Source of the DNA: an uncultured Muribaculaceae bacterium
GTDB taxonomy: Bacteria; Bacteroidota; Bacteroidia; Bacteroidales; Muribaculaceae
Direction: 5' to 3'
NCBI GenBank assembly: GCA_947525975.1
Contig: CANNVE010000002.1
Span: 115,184 to 179,183, forward strand
DNA length: 64,000 bases
Both the position numbers and the translations under genes were made by a program. Below the pieces are notes generated by a model. That model searched no databases and was not told the origin of the DNA. It was given only the letters and a program-made list of their open reading frames with translations. Below are positions 18,992 to 27,390 of this stretch, one piece after another (position 1 is the stretch's first letter; each line of letters begins with the position of its first letter).

Positions 18992-20011
18992 TCAGAGGAT
19001 CGTGTTCCAGCCGTGTACGTCCTCCTCCTCGCCAAGCTGTATGGCGCGGAGCTTATTGTAGAGGGCGGTGGTCACAGGGCCGGGATTGCCGTCTTTAGAG
19101 AGCACGTACTTGTCGCCGGTGTCGATGTCGTCAATCTCTCCGATAGGCGAAGCCACAGCTGCTGTGCCGCATGCGGCGGCTTCCTCTATATCGTTGAGCT
19201 CTTCGACAGCTATGTGACGCTGCTGCACTTCAAGGCCCATGTCGCGTGCGAGCTGCATGAGGCTCTTGTTGGTGATCGAAGGCAGTATAGAGTCGCTGGC
19301 GGGGGTGATGTATGCTCCGTCCTTAATGGCGAAGAAGTTGGCCGGTCCGCATTCGTCGAGGTATTTCTTCTCTTTGGGATCGAGGTAGAGCACTGCTGAA
19401 TATCCCATCTCATGAGCCTTCTCGCCTGCTTCGAGCGAAGCGGCGTAGTTGCCGCCCACCTTCCAGCGTCCTGTGCCGCGGGGTGCCACGCGGTCATATT
19501 GGCGCATGATGCAGATCTTCGTAGGCTTGAATCCGCTCTTGAAGTAGGGGCCTACCGGAGTCACGAATATAACCAATGTGTATTCAGAGCCGGGTTTCAC
19601 GCCCACTTGCGCGCTGGTGCCGAATTCGATCGGGCGGATGTAGAGCGATGCGCCCGATCCGTAGGGAGGCACGAAGCGCTCATTGAGCTTGACGGCCTTT
19701 ATGACCATCTCGCAGAAGAGCTCTATGGGCACTTGAGCCATCAGCAATCCCTTGGCTGACTCGCGCAGGCGCTTGGCATTCTCCTCGAGGCGGAAGATGC
19801 GGATTTTTCCGTCTTTGCCTCTGAAGGCTTTGAGGCCCTCGAAGATTTCCTGTCCGTAGTGCAGGCCGGTAGCGGCGATGTGGACGTTGATGAATGGCGA
19901 ATCGCTGACTTCTATCTCGCCCCATTTGCCGTCGGCATAGTGGCAGCGGACATTGTAGTCGGTGGGAAGATATCCAAACGATAAACCGCCCCAGTCAATT
20001 TCATTATCCAT
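18992..20011 (-). CDS. ilvE: Branched-chain amino acid aminotransferase
   Basis: 339-residue fold-type IV PLP enzyme that transfers amino groups between glutamate and Leu/Ile/Val. The PLP lysine is K184 in GRWKVGGNYAASL; upstream are HIAATGLHYGQEIFEGLKAF and SLYIRPIEFG, and downstream the YLDECGPANFFAI stretch with the catalytic Glu. Length matches the longer class II enzymes. Single gene, with its own terminator; 112 bp separate it from the upstream queA. Confidence 0.96.
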   Translation of the reverse strand: MDNEIDWGGLSFGYLPTDYNVRCHYADGKWGEIEVSDSPFINVHIAATGLHYGQEIFEGLKAFRGKDGKIRIFRLEENAKRLRESAKGLLMAQVPIELFCEMVIKAVKLNERFVPPYGSGASLYIRPIEFGTSAQVGVKPGSEYTLVIFVTPVGPYFKSGFKPTKICIMRQYDRVAPRGTGRWKVGGNYAASLEAGEKAHEMGYSAVLYLDPKEKKYLDECGPANFFAIKDGAYITPASDSILPSITNKSLMQLARDMGLEVQQRHIAVEELNDIEEAAACGTAAVASPIGEIDDIDTGDKYVLSKDGNPGPVTTALYNKLRAIQLGEEEDVHGWNTIL

Positions 20012-20123
20012 GATATGGAAATATTAAAATTATTAACTGATCCCAAGCGGAAAATTCACTCTCTCCGCATGAGGATTGATTATATGTTTTGATTATTAGG
20101 GAGCGAAAGTCCGGGTAGTGGCG

Positions 20124-21173
20124 TCAGATGATGAGCATAGCGTCGCCGTAGGCGCCGAATTTGTATCCCTCCTTGACGGCGATGTTGTATGCCTCTGATA
20201 TGAGCTCGTATCCGCCGAAAGCCGACACGATCATCAGCATCGTTGAGTAGGGGAGGTGGAAATTGCTGATCAGAGATGTGGCCACGGTGAAGTCGTAGGG
20301 CGGGAAGATGAATTTGTTGGTCCAGCCGTCGAATGTCTTCATGTGGCCGCCCATGCTCACGGCGCTTTCTATGCCGCGGAGCGTGGATGCGCCTACGGCG
20401 CAAACCTGATGGTCTTCGTCCTTGGCTGCGTTCACTGTGTCTACGAGTTCCTGCGACACGATCACCTGCTCTGAATCCATGCGGTGCTTAGTGAGGTCTT
20501 CGACGTCGATCTCGCGGAAGTTGCCCAGGCCGCAGTGCATGGTGAGGAATGACTGCTTGACGCCGCGTATCTCAAGGCGCTTGAGCAATTCGCGCGTGAA
20601 GTGCATGCCGGCTGCCGGAGCCATCACGGCGCCTTCCTTGTCGCCGAATATGCATTGGTATCTTTCGGCGTCGGAAGGCTCTGCCTCGCGCTTGATGTAT
20701 TCGGGCAGGGGGGTCATGCCCAGGTCGTAGAGCGCGGCTTTGAATTCGTCGTGGGGGCCGTCATAGAGGAACCTCAGGGTGCGGCCTCGCGATGTGGTGT
20801 TGTCGATCACCTCGGCCACCATCGACTCGTCTTCGCCGAAATAGAGTTTGTTTCCGATGCGGATCTTGCGGGCAGGCTCCACCAGCACGTCCCAAAGTTT
20901 GTTGGCCTCGTTGAGCTCCCGCAGCAGGAACACCTCTATGCGGGCGCCGGTCTTCTCCTTGTTGCCGTAGAGGCGGGCGGGAAATACCTTGGTGTCGTTG
21001 AACACCATCACGTCGCCGTCGCCGAAGTATCCGAGCAGATTCTTGAAGATCATGTGCTCGATGTCGCCGGTCTTGCGGTGCACCACCATCAGGCGGCATT
21101 CATCGCGTTCGGGCGAAGGATATTGGGCAATCAGTTCTTCTGGCAGACGGAATTTAAATTGTGACAGCTTCAT
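20124..21173 (-). CDS. queA: tRNA preQ1(34) S-adenosylmethionine ribosyltransferase-isomerase
   Basis: Converts preQ1 in the tRNA anticodon to epoxyqueuosine using SAM ribose. 349 residues with the family start [18 protein letters not shown], then [21 protein letters not shown] and [15 protein letters not shown]. Lies 33 bp downstream of truB, another tRNA modification gene, in the ftsX-DUF3098-uppP-truB-queA cluster shared by many Bacteroidetes. Confidence 0.97.
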   Translation of the reverse strand: MKLSQFKFRLPEELIAQYPSPERDECRLMVVHRKTGDIEHMIFKNLLGYFGDGDVMVFNDTKVFPARLYGNKEKTGARIEVFLLRELNEANKLWDVLVEPARKIRIGNKLYFGEDESMVAEVIDNTTSRGRTLRFLYDGPHDEFKAALYDLGMTPLPEYIKREAEPSDAERYQCIFGDKEGAVMAPAAGMHFTRELLKRLEIRGVKQSFLTMHCGLGNFREIDVEDLTKHRMDSEQVIVSQELVDTVNAAKDEDHQVCAVGASTLRGIESAVSMGGHMKTFDGWTNKFIFPPYDFTVATSLISNFHLPYSTMLMIVSAFGGYELISEAYNIAVKEGYKFGAYGDAMLII

Positions 21174-21206
21174 GCGTATATTTTATGTTTTGTGAGTTTG
21201 CTATTA

Positions 21207-21929
21207 TCAGTTTTCCGGAAATACGAAGTCGGCGGGATATTCGATGTCGACTTTCGCTATCAGCTCTTCGGCCTGGGGTATGCTCAGGCAGTCGGCGATG
21301 CCTACGGCGCCCACGCGCGTGCGGCGCAGGGCCGTGAGGTGGCCGCCTGAGCCAAGGGCGGCGCCGATGTCGCGTGCCAATGCTCTGATGTATGTGCCTT
21401 TGCTGCACACTACCCTGATGGTGATGCTTTGCTGTGAATATTCGAGCAGCTCGATCTCGTCGATCACGAGTGTTTTGGGCTTTAGCTCAACTTCTTTCCC
21501 CTTGCGGGCGGCGTGATATGCCCTTTGGCCGTCGATCTTGCAGGCGCTGTATGACGGAGGCACCTGCTCTATGGTGCCGAGGAATTTCGACAGCGCCTCA
21601 TCCACCATATCGCGTGTGATATGCTCAGTGGGGTATGTGGCGTCGATCTCCGTCTCGAGGTCAAACGACGGCGTAGTGGCTCCGAGAGCCACTGTGGCCA
21701 CGTATTCCTTCACGCCGGCCTGCAGCTCTTCGATGCGCTTGGTGGCGCGGCCTGTGCACACGAGCATCACCCCGGTGGCCAGAGGGTCGAGGGTGCCTGC
21801 ATGGCCCACCTTGATCTTCTTTATGCCGGTGCGCCTTGTGAGTGATCCGCGCAGGCGCTTCACCGCGTCAAACGATGTCCAGCCCAGGGGCTTGTCGATG
21901 TATAATATTTCGCCTTCTATGAAATTCAC
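21207..21929 (-). CDS. truB: tRNA pseudouridine(55) synthase
   Basis: 240 residues. Opens with the TruB motif YIDKPLGWTSFD; the catalytic Asp is D48 in GHAGTLDPLATG. KIDGQRAYHAARKG and SKGTYIRALARDIG follow in order. Makes pseudouridine 55 in the T-loop. Sits between uppP and queA on the same strand. Confidence 0.97.
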   Translation of the reverse strand: MNFIEGEILYIDKPLGWTSFDAVKRLRGSLTRRTGIKKIKVGHAGTLDPLATGVMLVCTGRATKRIEELQAGVKEYVATVALGATTPSFDLETEIDATYPTEHITRDMVDEALSKFLGTIEQVPPSYSACKIDGQRAYHAARKGKEVELKPKTLVIDEIELLEYSQQSITIRVVCSKGTYIRALARDIGAALGSGGHLTALRRTRVGAVGIADCLSIPQAEELIAKVDIEYPADFVFPEN

Positions 21930-22005
21930 TTGGTGAAAATTAGTCTTGAATGATTGTCAGTATAAATAGTTGAGGCCATTGGCGGGAGGCTGAGGTCCAG
22001 GCGTG

Positions 22006-22836
22006 TCAGTTGAATATCAGGCAGAGCGCGCCCACGATCACGCAGTAAACGGCAAACCACACGAGCTTGCCCTTCTTCACAATGTTGAGCATCCATTTGC
22101 AGGCCAGGCAGCCCGACACGAACGCTGCGAGAAAGCCAACAAGCATTGGCATAAGGCCTATCGAGTCCATGGCCTCGCCGCCGCCGGAGATGTTTGAGAC
22201 CATGTCTTTGACATCAAGAAGCGCTTCGCCAAGGATTGGAATTATGACCATGAAGAATGAGAACTGGGCCACTTTCTCGCGCTTGTCGCCTATGAGCACG
22301 CCGGTGGCGATGGTGGTGCCCGAGCGGCTTAGGCCGGGGAGCACGGCTATGGCCTGCGAGATGCCTATCACAAGGGCGTCGAGCCAGGTGATGTCGCGCG
22401 GAGTGTATGACTTGGCTGTGAGAGGGCTTGTGCGGAAGAAATAGCTGAACGAAAGCAGGGCGGCCGTCACCATCAGGCACACTCCCACCACAGTGAGGTC
22501 GCCGCCGAAAAATCCCTCGATGTCTTTCTTGAATGCCACGCCCACGATGCCCACCGGGATGCAAGAGAGGAGTATTTTGAGCACGTAGCGGGTGTTGTCG
22601 TCATTTTTCAGTGTGAAGAATGATTTGCACAAGGGGGCGAATTCGCGCCAGAGCACCACAATGGTGCTGAGCACTGTGGCCACGTGCAGCATCACGCTGA
22701 ATTCGAGGCTTGTGCCGGCCTCAAGGTCGAGGCCGAGCAGCTGCTTGAATATTTCGAGATGGCCTGATGAGCTTATGGGCAGATATTCTGACAGGCCCTG
22801 CACCAATCCCAGGATAAACGCTTGCAATGAATCCAT
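22006..22836 (-). CDS. uppP: Undecaprenyl-diphosphatase (bacitracin resistance type)
   Basis: 276-residue polytopic membrane enzyme that dephosphorylates undecaprenyl diphosphate, recycling the lipid carrier for peptidoglycan and surface glycans. Both active-site regions are present: GLSEYLPISSSGH (residues 14-26) and PGLSRSGTT (about 165-173). About eight hydrophobic segments. Fifteen bp downstream of DUF3098. Confidence 0.96.
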   Translation of the reverse strand: MDSLQAFILGLVQGLSEYLPISSSGHLEIFKQLLGLDLEAGTSLEFSVMLHVATVLSTIVVLWREFAPLCKSFFTLKNDDNTRYVLKILLSCIPVGIVGVAFKKDIEGFFGGDLTVVGVCLMVTAALLSFSYFFRTSPLTAKSYTPRDITWLDALVIGISQAIAVLPGLSRSGTTIATGVLIGDKREKVAQFSFFMVIIPILGEALLDVKDMVSNISGGGEAMDSIGLMPMLVGFLAAFVSGCLACKWMLNIVKKGKLVWFAVYCVIVGALCLIFN

Positions 22837-22851
22837 TTCAGGTAGGTGGTT

Positions 22852-23145
22852 TTATTTTCTTTTGGGTTTGACGATGATGGCTATTGCCATTAGCACGAAG
22901 CCTACAAAGCACATGCCCGGGCCTACCACTATGCGTCGGGTGCTGAATATGTCGGGGTTGTATTCTTCAAGGCCCGAGGGCGAACCGCCGCTGAGGGCAA
23001 ATCCGATGATGATGAGCAGGAGCGAAACGCCCATCAAGATGAAATTATTGATCGAGAGTGGGAGTTCGTTGGCTGAGTTGGCTTCAGTCTGCTTCGCATC
23101 GGTCATTCTCATGCGGGTTGAAGGGTCGGTTTTTTGATATTGCAT
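22852..23145 (-). CDS. DUF3098 small membrane protein
   Basis: 97 residues with two membrane segments (about 34-52 and 72-92), joined by a loop containing SGGSPSGLEEYNPDIFSTRR, the conserved DUF3098 stretch, and a basic C-terminus (KPKRK). The family is found next to ftsX and uppP in Bacteroidetes; function unknown. An ATG four to five codons in could also start it, since the first residues are polar and poorly conserved-looking. Confidence 0.85.
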   Translation of the reverse strand: MQYQKTDPSTRMRMTDAKQTEANSANELPLSINNFILMGVSLLLIIIGFALSGGSPSGLEEYNPDIFSTRRIVVGPGMCFVGFVLMAIAIIVKPKRK

Positions 23146-23191
23146 TTCAGATATGTTGAAACTGATTGTTCGTAATTCTTGTTTCGTGATG

Positions 23192-24064
23192 TCAGGAGGC
23201 GTAGAGCGAGTCGTAGGTGGCCCTCAGGTAGCGCGTGGTGGCGCAGTAGGTGGCGGCCACGCAGATTACCACTCCGGCCAGTGTCATGCCGGCGCTCACT
23301 ATGGCGAGGTCGGCAGGGCCGAGGGCCAGCTGCAGGTCTATGCCGAGGCTTCCCACATACCATGCGAGGGTCCAGAGCAGAGCCGAGGCAATGGCGCCGG
23401 CGCACACTCCCCACCAGGCTCCGGCCACAAGAAACGGCTTGCGGATGAAGGCGGCTGTGGCTCCCACAAGCTGCATGGTGCGTATCACGAATCGCCGCGC
23501 ATAGACAGCGATGCTCACAGTGTTGTAGATCAGCACTATCGAAATCACCAAAAGCACCAGCGCTATGCATGAAAGCACCAGGGTGCCTTTTGTGGAGAGA
23601 GTGGACATGGCTTTGACCATATCGGCCTGAGACACCACCTCGTCGATGCCGTCGATAAACATCAGCCTGTTTGAGACCACGGCGATGCTGTCAGGATGCA
23701 CGTAGCGTGGAGCGAGCTTGACTTCGAATTCAGATGAATATGGATTCTCTCCGATGATCTCGAGCACTTCGGCGTTGTGCTCCATCTCCTGCGCGAGCAC
23801 TTCGTCGGCTGCGGTGAACTCGACTCCGGCGGCGAAAGGCATGGCCTTGATGGCCTCGGATGCCCGCTGCTCATCTTCGGCAGTGGCCTGGGGCGAGAGC
23901 TTGACTATCACCGATACGTTGCTCATCAGAGAGTCATTGAGCTTGCCGGTGGTGATCGAAATCGCTGCGAGCACACCGACAATAAGCAAAACAAGGGCTA
24001 CGCTGATTATCGATGTAACCTGCGACCCGAGAGTAGATATCTTCCCAGATTTGCGTTTTGTCAT
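23192..24064 (-). CDS. ftsX: Cell division protein FtsX
   Basis: 290-residue ABC-type permease subunit without its own ATPase; with FtsE it controls septal peptidoglycan hydrolases. Started at the ATG at 24064 (MTKRKSGKISTLG); the frame opens at 24130 but that segment is promoter sequence. One membrane segment at about 20-42, a periplasmic loop to about 165, then three further segments. The PalGVEFTAADEVLAQEM loop is typical. ftsE is not in the window, as often in this phylum. A promoter-like TAATTTTG (minus strand, 24116-24123) lies upstream. Confidence 0.93.
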   Translation of the reverse strand: MTKRKSGKISTLGSQVTSIISVALVLLIVGVLAAISITTGKLNDSLMSNVSVIVKLSPQATAEDEQRASEAIKAMPFAAGVEFTAADEVLAQEMEHNAEVLEIIGENPYSSEFEVKLAPRYVHPDSIAVVSNRLMFIDGIDEVVSQADMVKAMSTLSTKGTLVLSCIALVLLVISIVLIYNTVSIAVYARRFVIRTMQLVGATAAFIRKPFLVAGAWWGVCAGAIASALLWTLAWYVGSLGIDLQLALGPADLAIVSAGMTLAGVVICVAATYCATTRYLRATYDSLYAS

Positions 24065-24131
24065 GCTAAGAAGTAAAAAAACGTCAGCCAAAATGTATTG
24101 ACTGCAAATATTCTGCAAAATTAATAACAAA

Positions 24132-24159
24132 TAAGGCGCAATCCAAATATTGCGCCTTA
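24132..24159. terminator. Hairpin between ftsX promoter and small membrane gene
   Basis: 11-bp arms TAAGGCGCAAT / ATTGCGCCTTA with a 6-nt loop; AT-rich flanks but no long T-run. Likely ends minus-strand transcription of the crcB/small-membrane-protein unit. Confidence 0.6.
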
Positions 24160-24212
24160 AAATATCATAAATTCATGTGCCGAAATCGGGCGGTGGCTAT
24201 TGGGCCGCCCTT

Positions 24213-24362
24213 TCAGGCCATGGGGGAGGCTATGAATGCCGCCACATCGGTGTCTCCGACGAGGTCGGCCACGGTGAGCCAGATGAGCAGAAGCCCGATG
24301 AGCACGAGCACGCCCGCTATCAGCCATTTGCTGACTTTGTTTTTCTTTTTGTCTGCGTCCAT
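24213..24362 (-). CDS. 49-residue single-pass membrane protein
   Basis: A short frame: MDADKKKNKVSKWLIAGVLV, then a hydrophobic segment to about residue 31 (LIGLLLIWLTVADLV), a short acidic stretch and the end IASPMA. Charged cytoplasmic N-terminus and one membrane helix. It lies 36 bp downstream of the first crcB gene on the same strand. Bacteroidetes often carry a similar tiny protein in this place, but I cannot name a family. Real-gene status rests on the sensible membrane topology and position. Confidence 0.55.
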   Translation of the reverse strand: MDADKKKNKVSKWLIAGVLVLIGLLLIWLTVADLVGDTDVAAFIASPMA

Positions 24363-24398
24363 AGTAGTGTGAATTAAATAGTTGAAACTTTTATGCTT

Positions 24399-24767
24399 TT
24401 ACTTGGCGATCAGCATTCCGAGCCACACGAAGAGCAGGCCCAGAGCCACAGACGGCACTACGTAGAGCACGAACTTCACCCACTGGCCTTTCTGCACCAT
24501 GGCGAAGGCGTCGTGGCTGAATGATGAGAATGTGGTGAGGCCGCCGCAGAATCCCGTGATGAGAAGGGCGTGCATGTCGCCGTAGATCACGTGCCTGCCT
24601 CATAGGCCCACGAGGATGCCGATGATGAAGCAGCCCACAATGTTTACGAAAAATGTGCCGGCCGGGTACTTGTCGCCGAATAATTTCTTTCCGGCCACTC
24701 CGGCCAGGTATCTGCAGCAGGTGCCGGCAAAACCGCCCAGCCCTGCCATTAACATCAATCCTATCAT
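24399..24767 (-). pseudogene. crcB copy 1 (fluoride channel) interrupted by in-frame TGA
   Basis: Reading through, this is a complete 122-residue CrcB/Fluc protein: MIGLMLMAGLGGFAGTCCRY, PAGTFFVNIVGCFIIG, then after the stop HALLITGFCGGLTTFSSFS and three membrane segments overall intact. Codon 56 is TGA (24602-24600), between GILVGL and GRHVIYG. Its ATG overlaps the stop of the second crcB gene in an ATGA arrangement. Fluc channels are dimers and tandem genes usually make heterodimers, so loss of this copy matters. A downstream GTG (24590) could re-initiate a C-terminal fragment. Sequencing error, a real nonsense mutation or readthrough are all possible; the rest of the frame is undamaged, so the change is recent. 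Confidence 0.85.
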
Positions 24768-25156
24768 GACTTTGCCGCTGTTTTATAGTTGATCGATGCG
24801 CCGAGGGCCACCATCGATATGCCAAAGAAAATGCTCACTAAAAGATAGAACCAGAACATTGCGCATTGGCCGGATTCTATCATGCCCATCATTTCGTCGC
24901 TGAACGACGAGAATGTGGTGAAACCGCCGCAGAAGCCTGTGATCCATAGCGCGTTCTGCGCCTTGCTCAAGCGTCCGGTCTTGTTGAGGTATCCATATAG
25001 GCATCCGATAATCAAGCATCCTAGCATGTTGGCCATGAACGTGCCCAATGGAAACGACGAAAGGTGGCAGATGATTGCCCCGAGTTTCTCGGATAAAAAT
25101 CTCAGGCATGTGCCGGCGAATCCGCCAATGCCGGCGATCATTGTCATTTTAAACAT
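24764..25156 (-). CDS. crcB: CrcB/Fluc fluoride channel subunit, copy 2
   Basis: 130 residues with four membrane segments and the family motifs GGFAGTCLRF, FPLGTFMANMLGC and WITGFCGGFTTFSSFSDE. Exports fluoride as a dual-topology dimer, here probably with the neighbouring copy. Start may be the first ATG or the one three codons later (MTMIAGIGG). First gene of the crcB pair. I looked for the fluoride (crcB) riboswitch in the 150 bp upstream and did not find it. Confidence 0.93.
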   Translation of the reverse strand: MFKMTMIAGIGGFAGTCLRFLSEKLGAIICHLSSFPLGTFMANMLGCLIIGCLYGYLNKTGRLSKAQNALWITGFCGGFTTFSSFSDEMMGMIESGQCAMFWFYLLVSIFFGISMVALGASINYKTAAKS

Positions 25157-25292
25157 AATATTCAGACATTAATATGTGCGTTAATCAATTTTATGAAAAA
25201 TTTTGTTTCTTTCATAACGCGTCAGCGCCCTAAAAAGTTGAATCGTGACATAATTTAATCGGCAAAATGGGGTTTATAAGAAAAAATAATGG

Positions 25293-25300
25293 TAACTTTG
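25293..25300 (+). promoter_or_regulatory. -7 element of dxs-trkAH operon
   Basis: TAACTTTG with a start codon only 7 nt downstream (25308), implying a very short or absent leader. The -33 match is weak (GTTT near 25272-25275). Confidence 0.6.
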
Positions 25301-25307
25301 CAAAGTT

Positions 25308-25493
25308 ATGAAATCATCGGTTATTTTCAGATTCGTAGTGCTGGGTCTGTTATGGCTCATGCTCGTGATTTGGGTGGTGATGGCGTCAAAGCCTTTCACC
25401 CTCTACACCGCATTCGTCATCGTGGCCTCGGGCATCATTGTATTTGTGCCGATGTATAAGAAATATATAAAGAATGGGAAAGACGGAAGATAA
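25308..25493 (+). CDS. Small two-segment membrane protein upstream of dxs
   Basis: 61 residues: MKSSVIFRFVVLGLLWLMLV start, two hydrophobic stretches (about 6-26 and 33-50) and a basic tail (KKYIKNGKDGR), so both ends are probably cytoplasmic. It overlaps the dxs start by 20 bp in another frame, suggesting coupled expression. Family not recognised. Confidence 0.65.
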   Translation: MKSSVIFRFVVLGLLWLMLVIWVVMASKPFTLYTAFVIVASGIIVFVPMYKKYIKNGKDGR

Positions 25494-27390
25494 GTATCCT
25501 TTGTTGTGTGCCATCGACTCGCCTGCCGACCTGCGCAAGCTCTCACTTGAGCAGCTGCCGCAGCTGTGCGCCGAGATCCGAGGCTTTCTCATAGATGAGC
25601 TCAGCGTCCACCCCGGGCATTTCGCCTCAAGCATGGGGGCCGTGGAGCTCACAGTGGCTCTGCACTATGTGTTTGACACCCCTTATGACCGCATAGTCTG
25701 GGATGTGGGCCATCAGGCCTACGGCCACAAGCTGCTCACAGGCAGGCGCGAGGCATTCTCCACCAACCGCACATTCGGCGGCCTGAGCGGATTTCCCAAC
25801 CCGGACGAAAGCCCCTACGACACTTTCACCGCAGGGCATGCCTCCAACTCCATCTCCGCGGCCCTGGGCATGGCTGTGGCCACGCAGCTGCAGCACGAGA
25901 GCCCCAGGCGCAACGTGATCGCAGTCATCGGCGACGCCTCCATAAGCGGCGGCCTTGCCTTCGAGGGCCTCAACAATGCCGCGAATATGCCTAACAATAT
26001 GCTCGTCATACTCAATGACAATGACATGGCCATCGACGAGAATGTAGGTTCGCTGAATTCATATCTCGGACACATAAACACATCGCCCACATACAATAAC
26101 CTCCGCCTGCGGGTATTCAACGTGCTGAAGAAACTCAGGCTCGTGTCTGACTCCCAAAAGGGGAGGATACTGAGATTCAACAACAGCCTCAAATCGCTCA
26201 TCACCAACGAGCAGAATATCTTCGAAGGGCTCAACATCAGATATTTCGGGCCCTACGACGGCCATGACATACACAAGATTGTGCGCGTGCTCACCGACAT
26301 AAAGCACATGGAAGGCCCCAAACTGCTGCATCTGCGCACAGTCAAGGGCAAAGGCTTCGGGCCGGCGGAGAAGAATCCGGCTGAATGGCACGCTCCGGGC
26401 AAGTTCGACCCCGCCACCGGCCGCCGGGCAGAAGAGGTCAACGGGCCGGGGGCCAAGAAGTTCCAGGACGTTTTCGGCGACGAGCTTCTTGAAATAGCGC
26501 GGCGCGACGACAAAGTGGTGGCCATCACCGCCGCCATGCTTTCAGGCACGTCGGTGGCCACGATGCAGAAGGAATTGCCTTCGAGGGTGTTTGACGTGGG
26601 CATTTCCGAAGGCCACGGCGTCACATTCGCCGGAGGCCTCGCCAAGGAGGGGCTGAAGCCCGTGGTGGCCATATATTCAAGCTTCCTGCAGAGGGCCTAC
26701 GACAGCATCATCCACGATGTGGCCATCCGCTCGCTGCCGGTGGTATTCTGCATTGACCGCGCCGGCATTGTCGGCGAAGACGGAGTCACGCATCACGGAG
26801 CCTTTGACCTGGCCTATATGCGCACAGTGCCTAACATGACAGTGAGCGCTCCGGCTGACGCCGAAACATTGAGGCTGCTGATGCGCACGGCCATTGCCCG
26901 CCAGCACGGCCCGTTCGCCATCCGCTATCCTCGCGGAAAAGCGATAGTCGGCGGCGGCGATGACACTGCCTCATCGATAGAGATAGGCAAAGGACGCTGC
27001 CTGGCAGACCCCGAGGGCGCTAAAGTGGCAGTGCTCACCATAGGCACAATAGCCTCCGAGACCGCTGATGCAATTGCCCTGGCCAAGGACGACGGCATCG
27101 AATGCTCGCACTACGACATGATATTCCTGAAGCCCTTGGACAGCGCCATTCTCGACAAGGTGGGCAAGAGCGGCATCCCGGTGGTCACCGTCGAGGACGG
27201 CACCGTCAACGGAGGCCTTGGATCGGCCGTGCTCGAGTATTTCTCGAAGAAGGGCTATGAATCGCAGGTCACGGTGATCGGCATCCCCGACAAATTTGTG
27301 ACTCAGGGAAGTGTGGCCCAGCTCAAGGCCCTCTGCGGCCTTGACCCTGAATCTATAAGGCAAACCATCGTCAAAGCGTCTAAGAAATGA
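25474..27390 (+). CDS. dxs: 1-deoxy-D-xylulose-5-phosphate synthase
   Basis: Thiamine-diphosphate enzyme joining pyruvate and glyceraldehyde 3-phosphate, first step of the MEP isoprenoid route and a source for thiamine and pyridoxal. 638 residues; WDVGHQAYGHKLLTGR and the TPP-binding GDASISGGLAFEGLNNA (about residue 153) in the first half, then HGVTFAGGLAKEG, FCIDRAGIVGEDGVTHHG and FAIRYPRG in the pyrimidine/transketolase half. Its stop overlaps the trkA start by 4 bp (ATGA). Confidence 0.97.
   Translation: MGKTEDKYPLLCAIDSPADLRKLSLEQLPQLCAEIRGFLIDELSVHPGHFASSMGAVELTVALHYVFDTPYDRIVWDVGHQAYGHKLLTGRREAFSTNRTFGGLSGFPNPDESPYDTFTAGHASNSISAALGMAVATQLQHESPRRNVIAVIGDASISGGLAFEGLNNAANMPNNMLVILNDNDMAIDENVGSLNSYLGHINTSPTYNNLRLRVFNVLKKLRLVSDSQKGRILRFNNSLKSLITNEQNIFEGLNIRYFGPYDGHDIHKIVRVLTDIKHMEGPKLLHLRTVKGKGFGPAEKNPAEWHAPGKFDPATGRRAEEVNGPGAKKFQDVFGDELLEIARRDDKVVAITAAMLSGTSVATMQKELPSRVFDVGISEGHGVTFAGGLAKEGLKPVVAIYSSFLQRAYDSIIHDVAIRSLPVVFCIDRAGIVGEDGVTHHGAFDLAYMRTVPNMTVSAPADAETLRLLMRTAIARQHGPFAIRYPRGKAIVGGGDDTASSIEIGKGRCLADPEGAKVAVLTIGTIASETADAIALAKDDGIECSHYDMIFLKPLDSAILDKVGKSGIPVVTVEDGTVNGGLGSAVLEYFSKKGYESQVTVIGIPDKFVTQGSVAQLKALCGLDPESIRQTIVKASKK

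Noticed and set aside
24600..24602. Selenocysteine or code reassignment at the crcB TGA
   Set aside because: CrcB proteins are not selenoproteins, aligned copy 2 has no Cys there, and TGA ends other genes in the window.
25157..25307. Fluoride (crcB) riboswitch upstream of the crcB pair
   Set aside because: No conserved fluoride-aptamer blocks found in either orientation; the region is AT-rich promoter DNA.
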